Program-made: the position numbers and the translations under genes | The notes under the pieces: model-generated | Seen by the model: only the letters and a program-made list of their open reading frames with translations | Database searches by the model: none | What the model was told of the DNA's origin: nothing | Part shown: piece by piece, positions 32,710-41,114 of the stretch | Numbering within the stretch: the first letter of the stretch is position 1 | Layout of the letters: each line of letters begins with the position of its first letter | NCBI RefSeq assembly: GCF_003966715.1 | Contig: NZ_AP018907.1 | Coordinates: forward strand, 2,406,001 to 2,470,000 | DNA length: 64,000 nucleotides | Direction of reading: 5' to 3' | Source: Blastochloris tepida | GTDB taxonomy: Bacteria; Pseudomonadota; Alphaproteobacteria; Rhizobiales; Xanthobacteraceae

Positions 32710-34149
32710 TCACCCCTCGGCGGTGTCGTAGCGCGTCACGTCGTCCTCGCCGAGATAGCTGCCGGTCTGCACCTCGATGACCTCGAGCGGAATGCGCCCG
32801 GGATTGGCGAGGCGGTGCACCGTGCCGGCCGGGATGAAGGCCGACTGGTTCTCGTGCAGCACGCTGTCCTGGCCGTCGATGGTGATCCTGGCGACGCCGC
32901 TGACCACCACCCAGTGCTCGGCGCGGTGCAGGTGCATCTGCATCGACAGCGCGGCGCCCGGCCGCAGCACGATGCGGCGCACCTGGAACCGCTCGCCCTG
33001 GTCGAGCAGGTCGAGAATGCCCCACGGCTTGTAGAGGCGGCGGTGCTGGTGGGCCTCCACCCGGCCGGCATCGGCAAGCCGGTTGACGAGCGTGCGCACG
33101 TCGTCGGCATGGTGGATGTCGGCGACCAGCACGGCGTCGGGCGTGGTGGCGACCACGACGTCCTTGACGCCGATCAGCGCCGTGAGGCGGCCGGCGGCGT
33201 GCACCACGCAGTTGCGCGAATCCAGCAGCGCCACATCGCCCGAGACGGCGTTGCCGTCCTTGTCGCGGGCCGAGGCGGCGAGGATCGAGTCCCACGAGCC
33301 GATGTCGGCCCAGCGGAAATTGCCCTCCAGCACCACGGCGGTCTTGGTGCGCTCCAGCACCGCATACGAGATCGAGATGCGGGGCGCCTCGGCGAACGCC
33401 TCATGGCCGAGCCGCAGGAAGCCGAGATCGTCCTCGGCGCTGGTCACCGAATCCTCGGCCGCCGCCAGCAGCTTGGGGGCCAGATGCAGCAGCTCGCCGC
33501 GCATCACCTCGGTGCGGAACACCAGATTGCCGCAGTTCCACAGATAGCCTTCGCCGATATAGCGGGCGGCGCTCGCCGCATCCGGCTTCTCGATGAAGGC
33601 GGTGGCCTTGAACGCGCCCGGCTCGTTCAGCGGCTCGCCGCAGCGGATATAGCCATAGTTCGTCTTGGGCTCGCTCGGCTTGATGCCGAAGGTGACGATG
33701 TGCCCCTCGATCGCCGCCTCGCGCGCCGAGCGCACCGCGCCCTTGAAGGTCTCGATGTCCTGCTCGGGGATGACGTGGTCGGCCGCCACCATCATCACCA
33801 CCGCGTTGGGGTCGCGCCGCTCGGCGATGAGCATGCCGGCGGCCACCGCCGGGGCGGTGTCGCGCCGCTCGGGCTCCAGCACGATGGTGGCCTTGAGCCC
33901 CATCTGTTCGGTCTGCTCGCGCACGAAGAAGCGGAACGCCTCGTGGGTCATCACGATCGGCGGCTCGAACAGCTCCGGATCGGACACCCGGGCCAGCGCC
34001 TGCTGGAAGGTCGAGCGGTTGCCCACCAGCGGCAGGAACTGCTTGGGCATGCCATCGCGCGAGACCGGCCACAGCCGCGTCCCGGAACCGCCGGCAAGAA
34101 TGAGGGGAACGATACGCGGAATGGCTTGGGACGGGAACACGGCATGCAT
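32710..34149 (-). CDS. manC: Mannose-1-phosphate guanylyltransferase / mannose-6-phosphate isomerase
   Basis: A 479-residue bifunctional enzyme of GDP-mannose synthesis for polysaccharide. The nucleotidyltransferase domain (~12-295) has GGSGTRLWP (20-28) and K36 of the MPKQFLPL segment, plus FIEKPDAASA. The C-terminal cupin-type PMI domain (~355-470) has MQMHLHRAEHWVVVSG and HENQSAFIPAGTVHRL, with metal-binding His residues. It is convergent with flbD (28 bases) and divergent from the DUF2336 gene. The ATG at 34149 is chosen for family length; no clear Shine-Dalgarno is seen. It lies between flbD and flhA. Confidence 0.94.
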   Translation of the reverse strand: MHAVFPSQAIPRIVPLILAGGSGTRLWPVSRDGMPKQFLPLVGNRSTFQQALARVSDPELFEPPIVMTHEAFRFFVREQTEQMGLKATIVLEPERRDTAPAVAAGMLIAERRDPNAVVMMVAADHVIPEQDIETFKGAVRSAREAAIEGHIVTFGIKPSEPKTNYGYIRCGEPLNEPGAFKATAFIEKPDAASAARYIGEGYLWNCGNLVFRTEVMRGELLHLAPKLLAAAEDSVTSAEDDLGFLRLGHEAFAEAPRISISYAVLERTKTAVVLEGNFRWADIGSWDSILAASARDKDGNAVSGDVALLDSRNCVVHAAGRLTALIGVKDVVVATTPDAVLVADIHHADDVRTLVNRLADAGRVEAHQHRRLYKPWGILDLLDQGERFQVRRIVLRPGAALSMQMHLHRAEHWVVVSGVARITIDGQDSVLHENQSAFIPAGTVHRLANPGRIPLEVIEVQTGSYLGEDDVTRYDTAEG

Positions 34150-34314
34150 CCCGAATTGGTGGCGTCGACGAGAAGTAGACCCTGGCGCCGGGCGGCGCAA
34201 CGGCCCTGACCGATTTTCCGGCCGGGGCGGCCCCTTTTACCATCCGCTTACCATAAAGGGGGTTTTTGTTGCCCGTTACGGCAGGTTTTGTCGGTTTGAA
34301 AGCGGTTTCCCGCG

Positions 34315-36111
34315 ATGATCCGACACGAATCCGGGGCCGTGATTATTGCGGGATTTACCATGCCGGTCAGCGAGGCGGCACGCGCCGAACCGCCCGAGGA
34401 CGATGGGGCCGAGGGAAGCTGCGCCGGCATGGCGCATCTCTCGGCATCGATCGATATTGCGGCAACCATGGCCGCCCGCAATGCCGACGACCTCGGCAAG
34501 GCGTCGGGGGCGCTCGGAGTCTGCCTCGAAACCCTCGAATACATGATGGTGCTGTCGACCAGCATCTCCAACGTGCTGGACGAGGTCGCCGCCTCCGAGC
34601 TCGCCCGCGCCGACCTGGAGCATCATTTCGAGCAGATCGTCCGCATCATCGGCGCGTTCGCCTCGCTCACCGGAACGGTCGCGCGCGACATCGCCGGCGA
34701 CGCCACCATGCCGATGCAGGCGCAGGGCTGGGCCGAGAAGGTGAACCTGCTGCTGGAGCGCGCGCGCCAGACCACCGACGACATCTCGCCCGCTTTGGCC
34801 CAGGTGACCGAGCAGGTGCGCCAAGTGGCCGGCGGGCTCGACCGCTCGCGCGAGGTCGCCGAGCGCAGCGTGCGCAAGGCGAAGTCGGCGCACGGCTTCA
34901 TCTCCTCGCTGCGCGACCAGTTCGACCGCAACGGCCGCCACATGCGCGACCTCGCCACGACGCTGAACCGCAGCCTGAGCCAGATCGGCGCCAAGGCGGA
35001 GCAGGTGGCGCACACGCCGCCGCAGGTCCGGCGCGGCAGCGTGTTCGCCCATACGGTGATCGACGATGTGGCGGACGCCACCATGTCGGACCTCGAACGG
35101 GTGGCGATGTCGGTCACCGATCTGTTCGTGTCGTCCTCCGACAAGCTCGACACCGGTCATGTCGACGTGTTCGGCACGCTGCTGTCGCGGCTGGCCAATG
35201 ATCTGGCCACCGCCGCGCGCCGACGGCTGTCCGAGCGCCTCGCGCCCATTCCCAACGCCCCGCACGTGGTGGTGGCCAATCTGGCGATGGACCACGACAT
35301 CGCGGTGGCGCGCCCGGTGCTGGTGCTGTCGGAGGCGCTCGACGATGCCGACCTCGTGCGCGTCGCCCGTGAGCGCGGCGAGGACCACATGATGGCGATC
35401 GCCGCCCGCGCCACCCTGTCGGAGGCGGTCACCGACACGCTGGTCGACCGCGGCAGCAGCCGCGTCGTCCGCGTCGTCGCCGCCAATGAGGGCGCGCGCT
35501 TCTCGGGCCGCGGCTACGCCGCTTTGCTGGAACACGCGCGCACCGATGCGGTGCTGGCCACCACGCTGCGGGCGCGCCAGGATCTGCCGCCCGCCGCGTT
35601 CGAGAAGCTGCTGGCCCAGGCCGCCGCCGTCGCCGCCCGCGACATCGACGCCGGCAGCGACGACGTGCGCGCCGCCGTCGACGAGATCGCCCATCGCGCC
35701 GCCGAGGAGATCGAACTGCGCACCCGCGCCTTCCAGGCGGTGCGCGGCGAGGTCCACACGCTTGCGCTGTCCGGCAAGCTCGACGAGTCGGTGGTGACGC
35801 AGTTCGTCAATGAGGGCCGCCACGACCACGTGCTGGCGGCGATCGCCGAGCTGTGCAGCGTGCCCGACGACGTGGTGCTGCGCTTTGCGCAATCGAACGG
35901 GCTCGACCTGCTGCTGATCGTCGCCAAGGCCGCCCATCTCGGCTGGCCGACGGTGCAGGCGGCGCTGCGCGCGCGCATCGGCGGCGCCGAGCTGAGCGCC
36001 AAGGACATCGGTGCCGCGAAGGAGAAGTACCAGCGGCTGATCCCGGCCACCTGCGAGCGCGTCGTCGGCTTCTGGAAGAGCCGCAACGGCGGCGTGCCGG
36101 GCGGGAAATAA
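34315..36111 (+). CDS. DUF2336 protein with an extra N-terminal helical domain
   Basis: A 598-residue cytoplasmic protein. The C-terminal ~340 residues are DUF2336: SDLERVAMSVTDLFVSSSD, RRLSERLAPIPNAPHVVVAN, ARATLSEAVTDTLVDRGSS and NEGARFSGRGYAALLEHA are recognisable. The N-terminal ~245 residues are not part of the usual family and look like long amphipathic helices resembling a chemoreceptor stalk (LETLEYMMVLSTSISNVLDE; VAGGLDRSREVAERSVRKA; ATTLNRSLSQIGAKAEQVAH). DUF2336 has no firm function but is found in signalling contexts in alphaproteobacteria. ATG 34315 is the first start; ATG 34360 is an alternative, and neither has a strong ribosome binding site. Confidence 0.8.
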   Translation: MIRHESGAVIIAGFTMPVSEAARAEPPEDDGAEGSCAGMAHLSASIDIAATMAARNADDLGKASGALGVCLETLEYMMVLSTSISNVLDEVAASELARADLEHHFEQIVRIIGAFASLTGTVARDIAGDATMPMQAQGWAEKVNLLLERARQTTDDISPALAQVTEQVRQVAGGLDRSREVAERSVRKAKSAHGFISSLRDQFDRNGRHMRDLATTLNRSLSQIGAKAEQVAHTPPQVRRGSVFAHTVIDDVADATMSDLERVAMSVTDLFVSSSDKLDTGHVDVFGTLLSRLANDLATAARRRLSERLAPIPNAPHVVVANLAMDHDIAVARPVLVLSEALDDADLVRVARERGEDHMMAIAARATLSEAVTDTLVDRGSSRVVRVVAANEGARFSGRGYAALLEHARTDAVLATTLRARQDLPPAAFEKLLAQAAAVAARDIDAGSDDVRAAVDEIAHRAAEEIELRTRAFQAVRGEVHTLALSGKLDESVVTQFVNEGRHDHVLAAIAELCSVPDDVVLRFAQSNGLDLLLIVAKAAHLGWPTVQAALRARIGGAELSAKDIGAAKEKYQRLIPATCERVVGFWKSRNGGVPGGK

Positions 36112-36236
36112 TACCAACGGCCGCGAAAGCGGACCGTTGGTTCCGGTCGCGGATTTTCGCGAAATCTTTGATTTCCCGAGAGAAAATCCGCGAGAGTCAA
36201 CGACCCCACGCGTCAGCGTCTGGGGCCGTTGGCATA
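36112..36236. repeat. Nested hairpins after the DUF2336 gene
   Basis: Three stem-loops in a row: CCAACGG..CCGTTGG around GCGAAAGC; CGCGGATTTTC..GAAAATCCGCG; and AACG-CCCC..GGGGCCGTT. The first and last arms (ACCAACGG and CCGTTGGC) can also pair with each other across the block. The layout recalls the three-hairpin repeat but the sequence differs. It could stop transcription from the DUF2336 gene. Confidence 0.65.
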
Positions 36237-36364
36237 ACGCCTTCTCTGCGGACGTGGGAACCGGTTCTGCGGAGAACGCTCTGGAGGCTGGGAAACCTGA
36301 AGCGACCGGCTGGAAACACGGCGAGGCGGGATGGAGACGACGCGCGCCGGGACGTTCCGCGCAC
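36237..36364 (+). repeat. Composite repeat locus C, module X
   Basis: Starts with the CTTCTCTGCGG..CTGCGGAGAACG hairpin, continues GGAGGCTGGGAAACCTGAAG, GCGACCGGC, GGCGAGGCGGGATGGAGACG and ends GGGACGTTCCGCGCAC at the IS481 target site. It is the plus-orientation counterpart of 21061-21201. Confidence 0.85.
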
Positions 36365-36370
36365 TCGTGT

Positions 36371-37621
36371 TCAACCGGGAAGATGGTCGACAGTTTGGAC
36401 CGGGAGGATGGTCGACAGGTCTGGGTTGGGGTTTGCGGTTTGTTCCGCCGGTTCGCGGAGCCCCGGACGGGGCGGAGCGAAGCGGCGGAACAAACCGCGG
36501 CGATCGATCAGGCCGACGTCGTGCGCGCAGAAGCGCACCACATGGTCGCCCGTCTCGAGCTCCTCGAGGCCGAGCAGCTCGCCCGCGAAGGCTTCGCCGA
36601 TGAAGACGTGCTCGCCCTTCCACTTGATGTCGCCGGCCGGCCGCACCCGGCGCACCTGATGATCGGCGTCGTACCAGGGGTCCTCGACGGTCTCCGGCAT
36701 CGCCCGCGGGGATGCGACGTAGAGATCGGCCGGGGGATGCTGCGCGATTGCCTCGTGCGGTCGCTCCTCGTTGTAGTGCCGGCGGAACGCATCGAAGCGC
36801 GCCTGCTGCTCGGCCGCCGTCGCCGCCGCGGGATCCGTCGTCTGCTCCTTCAGCGTCCGGTGCATGCGCTCGTGCCGGCCGTTCTCCTGCGGCGAAGCCG
36901 GCCGAATGAAATGCGGCTCGATGCCGAGCTTGAGCCACCACACCGACAGCCGCGTCAGTCCGCCCGCACCGGTCGAGCCGAACGGCGGCCCGTTGTCGCA
37001 GCGGATCGCCTTCGGCAGGCCGTGCTCGCGGAACGCCTGCGCGAACACCGGCCGAACCCCCGCCGTGGTCGGTGGCGCCACCCGCACCTCGATCAGGAAC
37101 CGCGTGACCCCGTCGGTCAGCGTCAAAGGATCGATCCGGCGCCCGTCCCGCGTGCGGAACCAGCCCTTGAAATCCGCACTCCACTCGTCGTTCGGCGCCA
37201 CCGCCGCGACGAACGAGCGAGCCTGGTCGATCGGACGCCGCCGCCGCTTCACCGGCGCGACCAGCCCGGCCGCCTTCACGATGTCGCCGATCGTCGAGGC
37301 CGCCGGCCACGTCACCTCGGGAACGTCCCGCTGCAACCGCGCCAGAAGCTTGCGCGGCCCGAAATACGGAAACCGCCGCCGAAGCCGCACGATCTCCGCC
37401 GCCAGCGCCGCCGGGGTGCGGTGCGGACACCGCAGCGGCGCGTGCGACCGCTCCACGAACCAGTCCGCAGCCCCGCTCGCCCGCCGCGCCCGCCACGCAT
37501 AGAACGTATCCCGGCTCACCTCGTAGCGCCGGCAGAGCTCCGATACGCTCCATGCCCCTGTGTCGTAATCCGACAGCATCCGGATCCGCTGCTCCATCCG
37601 ACAGGTCTCCAAGAATGGCAT
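36371..37621 (-). CDS. IS481-family transposase
   Basis: A 416-residue DDE transposase that appears intact. The N-terminal helix-turn-helix is SVSELCRRYEVSRDTFYAW. The integrase core shows the first Asp in WSADFKGWF, the second in RCDNGPPFG and the Glu in SPQENGRHERMHR. The C-terminal PHEAIAQHPP and HDVGLIDRRGLFRRFAPP segments are typical of the family. ATG 37621 follows GGAGG by seven bases. The stop (36371-36373) lies only a few bases inside the element, so the last ~20 codons are the terminal repeat itself. No frameshift or stop was seen, so the element may still move. Confidence 0.92.
   Translation of the reverse strand: MPFLETCRMEQRIRMLSDYDTGAWSVSELCRRYEVSRDTFYAWRARRASGAADWFVERSHAPLRCPHRTPAALAAEIVRLRRRFPYFGPRKLLARLQRDVPEVTWPAASTIGDIVKAAGLVAPVKRRRRPIDQARSFVAAVAPNDEWSADFKGWFRTRDGRRIDPLTLTDGVTRFLIEVRVAPPTTAGVRPVFAQAFREHGLPKAIRCDNGPPFGSTGAGGLTRLSVWWLKLGIEPHFIRPASPQENGRHERMHRTLKEQTTDPAAATAAEQQARFDAFRRHYNEERPHEAIAQHPPADLYVASPRAMPETVEDPWYDADHQVRRVRPAGDIKWKGEHVFIGEAFAGELLGLEELETGDHVVRFCAHDVGLIDRRGLFRRFAPPRPGLREPAEQTANPNPDLSTILPVQTVDHLPG
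36435..36498. repeat. Long hairpin inside the IS481 3' end
   Basis: GCGGTTTGTTCCGCCG pairs with CGGCGGAACAAACCGC, and the pairing continues inward with mismatches (TTCGC/GCGAA, CCC/GGG) around GGAC. It lies within the transposase coding end and could block transcripts entering from the flank. Confidence 0.75.
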
Positions 37622-37709
37622 CGAAGGTCCTCCCTCCAATGCAACGTGACCTGTCGACCATCTGCCCGGTCTGAACTGTCAGGACTCTACCCGGTCCGTA
37701 CCCTCGAAG

Positions 37710-37833
37710 CCCCCCACCCCCGACCCCTCCCCACCGCTCGCGAAGCTCGCGGGGGGAGGGGAGAAAAGGGGCGCCTCTTCTCCCCTCCCCCCATGAACGC
37801 AGTGAATGGTGGGGAGGGGTCGGGGGTGGGGGG
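37710..37833 (+). repeat. Composite repeat locus C, G-rich nested palindrome
   Basis: Same sequence and orientation as 22807-22934 (one visible change in the GAACGCAGTGAAT spacer), reverse of 20934-21054. The outer arms contain CCCCCACCCCCGACCCCTCC and GGGGAGGGGTCGGGGGTGGG. Confidence 0.85.
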
Positions 37834-37835
37834 CT

Positions 37836-37935
37836 TCGCGGGGCGCGCGGCGAAGCCGGAAAGCAGAAATTGGCCGGAAGCCGTCTCGGTTTGCCGCCGG
37901 AAACCCGACACGTCGACGATGAAAATGCCTCGCTG
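37836..37935 (+). repeat. Composite repeat locus C, module T
   Basis: Diverged plus-orientation counterpart of 20838-20933: GGCGAAGCCGGAAAGCAGAAATTGGCCG.. (first 20: GGCGAAGCCGGAAAGCAGAA), then GTCTCGGTTTGCCG, AACCCGACACG and CGATGAAAA correspond base by base with the reverse complement of locus A. Confidence 0.65.
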
Positions 37936-37977
37936 CCGGGAGCCGTTGCGGTGGGATTGGCGCACACACTTTCTGTT

Positions 37978-38081
37978 CAGAGCGTCCGCTCAGACTGCAT
38001 CAGATCGGACGCTCTAAGTTTCTGGTTTGTCGCATTTTCTTTCGCACAACCGGTATCCACTTGTGCGGAAAATGCTCTAGC
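37978..38081 (+). repeat. AATGCTC / AGAGCG double-hairpin repeat, copy 2
   Basis: AGAGCGTCCG..CGGACGCTCT (10-bp perfect stem) and CATTTTC..GAAAATG hairpins joined by TAAGTTTCTGGTTTGTCGC. It aligns with the minus strand of 21867-21967 over ~100 bases. It runs to the ubiX stop codon and may terminate that gene. Confidence 0.8.
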
Positions 38082-38649
38082 CCAAACCCTGCCATTCCGG
38101 CGCGAGGCCGGCGTCGATATCGAACAGCCGGAGGATGCGCCCCACCGTGTGGTCGATGATGTCGTCGACCGTCTTCGGCCTTGTGTAGAAGGCCGGCACC
38201 GGCGGGGCGATGATCGCGCCGGCCTCGGCGAGGCTGGCGAGATGGCGCAGATGCAGCGCGTGCAGCGGCGTCTCGCGCACCGCCAGCACCAGCCGCCGCC
38301 GCTCCTTCAGCGCGACGTCGGCGGCCCGCGTCAGCAGGCTGGAGGTCACGCCGGCAGCGATCTCCGACATGGTGCGGATCGAGCACGGCACCACCGCCAT
38401 GCCGAGCGTCGGGAACGAGCCGGAGGCGATCGAGGCGCCGACATCGGCGGGCTCATGCACGCGGTCGGCGAGTTGGCGCACCGCATCCGGCGTCAGGTCG
38501 GTCTCCTGGGCGATGGTGAGCTCGGCCGCCCGCGACACCACGAGATGGACCTCGACATCGAGCGGCTGCAGCACCTGCAGCAGGCGAATGCCGAGCATGG
38601 CGCCGGATGCCCCGGAAATGCCGACCACGAGACGCTTTCGAGATGCCAT
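38077..38649 (-). CDS. ubiX: Flavin prenyltransferase UbiX
   Basis: A 190-residue enzyme that joins dimethylallyl phosphate to FMN, making the prenylated FMN cofactor needed by UbiD decarboxylases (ubiquinone synthesis or aromatic acid decarboxylation). The FMN-binding start is VGISGASGAMLGIRLLQVL (8-26). VPCSIRTMSEIAAGVTSSLL (87-106) and RRRLVLAVRETPLHALHLRHL (part) are family signatures. The length is right. No ubiD is in the window. It is followed by the double-hairpin repeat and lies between the IS481 locus and flhA. Confidence 0.94.
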   Translation of the reverse strand: MASRKRLVVGISGASGAMLGIRLLQVLQPLDVEVHLVVSRAAELTIAQETDLTPDAVRQLADRVHEPADVGASIASGSFPTLGMAVVPCSIRTMSEIAAGVTSSLLTRAADVALKERRRLVLAVRETPLHALHLRHLASLAEAGAIIAPPVPAFYTRPKTVDDIIDHTVGRILRLFDIDAGLAPEWQGLG

Positions 38650-38760
38650 GCTTCCGCCCGCTGTTGAGCCCTGCGACGCGCCATCCTACAGCCGGCGCGC
38701 TCAAGGGTCATCCCGGGCGCGACGATCGGCGAGAGAGGGACCGTTCTCGTTGTGATGTCA

Positions 38761-38858
38761 TCCCGGGCGAGCAAAGCGAGACCCGGGATCGTTCTCCGAA
38801 AAAGGTCCCCTTCCTGCAGACGGTCCCGGGTCGCGCGGCTGCGCCGCTTGCCCGGGAC
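38761..38858. repeat. CCCGGG-type palindromic repeats between ubiX and flhA
   Basis: Two hairpins: TCCCGGG..CCCGGGA around GCGAGCAAAGCGAG (38761-38788), and GTCCCGGG..CCCGGGAC around a GCGGCTGCGCCGC inner stem (38823-38858). The second matches the reverse complement of 43249-43290. Another half, TCATCCCGGGCGCGACGATC, lies at 38708. Repeats of this type are common between genes of related bacteria. Confidence 0.75.
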
Positions 38859-38910
38859 GACAGTCTCTCCCCCGCGCCGTCCGGGACGACGTGAAGCGGA
38901 AAACGGCGCC

Positions 38911-41025
38911 TCAAATGCTCGAGATCGTCTTCAGCCGGGCGCGCGGATGGATCTCGGCCTGCGACATCACCGGCGTCTGGGCGCGGAAGCGCTCGACGAT
39001 CGAGCGGATGAACGGCCGCGACGCCGGGCTGGTCAGCAGCACCGGGAACTCGCCCTGGCGGGCGGCATCCTCGAAGCGGTCGCGCACCAGCGTGACGAAT
39101 TCCTGCAGCCGCGAGGGCTGCATCGCCAGGTGGCGGTCGTCGCGCTCGCCGATGATCGATTCGGCGAAGGCCTGCTCCCAGCGCGGCGACAGCGAGATCA
39201 GCGGCAGATAGCCGGCGGGCGAGGTGTATTGCGCGCAGAGCTGGCGGCCGAGGCGCACCCGCACCACCTCGACCATCGCCTGCGGATTGCGGGTGGAGCC
39301 GACCGCCTCGGCGATGCCTTCCAGCACCGTGCCGAGATCGCGGATCGACACGCGCTCGGCGAGCAGAAGCTGCAGCACGCGCTGGATGCCGGTGATCGAG
39401 ATCTGCGCCGGCACCAGATCCTTGACCAGCTCGGCCTGATCCTTCGGCAGCTCCTTGAGCAGCTTCTGGACCTCGGCATAGGAGAGGAGGTCCGGCATGT
39501 TGGTCTTGAGGATCTCGGTGAGGTGGGTCGAGACCACGGTGGCGGCGTCCACCACCGTGTAGCCGCGCAAGCTCGCCTCCTCGCGCCGGTCGGCCTCGAC
39601 CCAGGTGGCCGGCAGGCCGAAGGTCGGCTCCACCGTGTGGATGCCGGGCAGGTTCACCTGACCGCCCTGCGGATCCATCACCATCCACTGGTCGGGCCAC
39701 ACCTTGCCGGTGCCCGACTCGACCTCCTTGACGCGGATGACGTAGGCGTTCGGCTCAAGCTGCATGTTGTCGAGGATGCGCACGGCCGGCATCACGAAGC
39801 CCATCTCGCCGGCCACCGAACGGCGCAGCGCCTTGATCTGATCGGTCAGCCGGTCGGCGCCGTCCGGGCTGTTGACGAGGCTGAGCAGGCCGTAGCCCAG
39901 CTCGATCTTGAGGTCGTCCATCTTGAGCGAGGCCGAGATCGGCTCCTCGGCCGGCGCCGCGGCCGGCGCGGCCTTCTCGAGTTGCTCGGCGGCGCGGCTC
40001 GCCTTGTTGCGCTTGTCCATCATCCAGGCCAGCGCGCCGGCCCCGGCGGCGAGGCCGAGGAACGGGATCATCGGAATGCCGGGCAGGAGCGACATCACCG
40101 CCATCACCGCCGAGGACATGCCGAGCGCCTTGGGATAGCTCGAAAGCTGCTTCATCAGCGCTTCGTCGGCGGCGCCGGTGACGCCGGCCTTCGACACCAG
40201 CAGGCCCGCCGCGGTCGACACGATCAGCGCCGGGATCTGCGACACCAGCCCATCGCCGACGGTGAGGATGGTGAATGCGCGCGCCGCCTCGCCGAACGGC
40301 ATGCCCTGCTGCGCGACGCCGATGATCAGGCCGCCGATGACGTTGATGAACACGATGAGCAGGCCGGCGATGGCGTCGCCCTTGACGAATTTCGACGCGC
40401 CGTCCATCGCGCCGAAGAACGAGCTCTCGTCCTCCAGCGTCTTGCGCCGCCGCCGCGCCTCGTTCTCGTCGATCAGGCCGGCGGAGAGATCGGCGTCGAT
40501 CGCCATCTGCTTGCCGGGCATGGCATCCAGGGTGAAGCGCGCCGCCACCTCGGCGATGCGGCCCGAACCCTTGGTGATGACCACGAAGTTCACCAGCACC
40601 AGGATGGCGAACACGATGATGCCGATCACGAAATTGCCGGCCATCACGAAATTGCCGAAGGCCTGGATGACGTGGCCGGCGGCGTCCGTGCCCTCGTGCC
40701 CGTGCGCCAGGATCAGGCGCGTCGAGGCGAGATTGAGGGCCAGCCGCAGCATGGTCGAGATCAGCAGCACCGTCGGGAACGACGAGAACTCCAGCGGCGT
40801 CTGGATGAACAGCGCCGTCATCAGGATCAGCACCGAGAAGATGATCGACAGCGCCAGGAACAGGTCGAGCAGCAGCGGCGGCAGCGGCAGGATCAGCACC
40901 ACCAGGATGGTGAGCACGCCGATGGCCAGCGCGAGGTCGCCGCGCCGCGCCGCAGTGGCCATCTGGCCGAACGAGGGCAGCCGGAAGCCGGTTCCGCCTG
41001 CGCCGGTAACGGTCGTATCGGTCAT
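38911..41025 (-). CDS. flhA: Flagellar export gate protein FlhA
   Basis: A 704-residue core component of the flagellar type III export gate. The N-terminal half has about eight TM segments (LALAIGVLTILVVLILPLPP; FLALSIIFSVLILMTALFI; and so on) with the highly conserved loops TVLLISTMLRLALNLASTRL and RIAEVAARFTLDAMPGKQMA (FHIPEP region). The cytoplasmic half (~350-704) forms the nonameric ring that receives substrates. ATG 41025 is preferred over an upstream in-frame start. Unlike the fliF operon it is on the minus strand, 6 kb away, and has its own CtrA-type promoter module. Confidence 0.97.
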   Translation of the reverse strand: MTDTTVTGAGGTGFRLPSFGQMATAARRGDLALAIGVLTILVVLILPLPPLLLDLFLALSIIFSVLILMTALFIQTPLEFSSFPTVLLISTMLRLALNLASTRLILAHGHEGTDAAGHVIQAFGNFVMAGNFVIGIIVFAILVLVNFVVITKGSGRIAEVAARFTLDAMPGKQMAIDADLSAGLIDENEARRRRKTLEDESSFFGAMDGASKFVKGDAIAGLLIVFINVIGGLIIGVAQQGMPFGEAARAFTILTVGDGLVSQIPALIVSTAAGLLVSKAGVTGAADEALMKQLSSYPKALGMSSAVMAVMSLLPGIPMIPFLGLAAGAGALAWMMDKRNKASRAAEQLEKAAPAAAPAEEPISASLKMDDLKIELGYGLLSLVNSPDGADRLTDQIKALRRSVAGEMGFVMPAVRILDNMQLEPNAYVIRVKEVESGTGKVWPDQWMVMDPQGGQVNLPGIHTVEPTFGLPATWVEADRREEASLRGYTVVDAATVVSTHLTEILKTNMPDLLSYAEVQKLLKELPKDQAELVKDLVPAQISITGIQRVLQLLLAERVSIRDLGTVLEGIAEAVGSTRNPQAMVEVVRVRLGRQLCAQYTSPAGYLPLISLSPRWEQAFAESIIGERDDRHLAMQPSRLQEFVTLVRDRFEDAARQGEFPVLLTSPASRPFIRSIVERFRAQTPVMSQAEIHPRARLKTISSI

Positions 41026-41071
41026 GCCAAACCCATGCCTTGGCCGGTCTGCGCCGGCTGATCCACCACCC

Positions 41072-41109
41072 GGCAAAAAATGCCGGCCGCAGGGTTAAGG
41101 ACGGGTTAA
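41072..41109 (-). promoter_or_regulatory. CtrA box plus conserved 13-mer before flhA
   Basis: On the minus strand TTAACCCGTCCTTAA (41109-41095) is a perfect TTAA-N7-TTAA CtrA box. Ten bases later comes GGCATTTTTTGCC (41084-41072), identical in sequence and spacing to the module before fliF. It ends 46 bases before the flhA ATG and lies in the 89-bp gap after pbpC. Confidence 0.8.
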
Positions 41110-41114
41110 GCCGG

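Larger units (their letters stand above)
36368..37702 (-). mobile_element. Complete IS481-family insertion sequence
   Basis: About 1335 bp with one transposase gene on the minus strand. The ends share ACCGGG-N-AGA..GACAG, then TT..GACCGGG..GATGGTCGACAGGTC: each end carries two tandem copies of a transposase-site-like motif. CTCG at 36364-36367 and 37703-37706 is the likely 4-bp target duplication. The corresponding IS-free locus (21055-21065, read in reverse: GCGCACTCAAAGCCCC) confirms the boundaries to within a few bases. Confidence 0.85.

Noticed and set aside
38752..41061. A 769-codon plus-strand frame over flhA
   Set aside because: It is antisense to flhA throughout, rich in HHR/QQ runs, and has no homology I can recognise.
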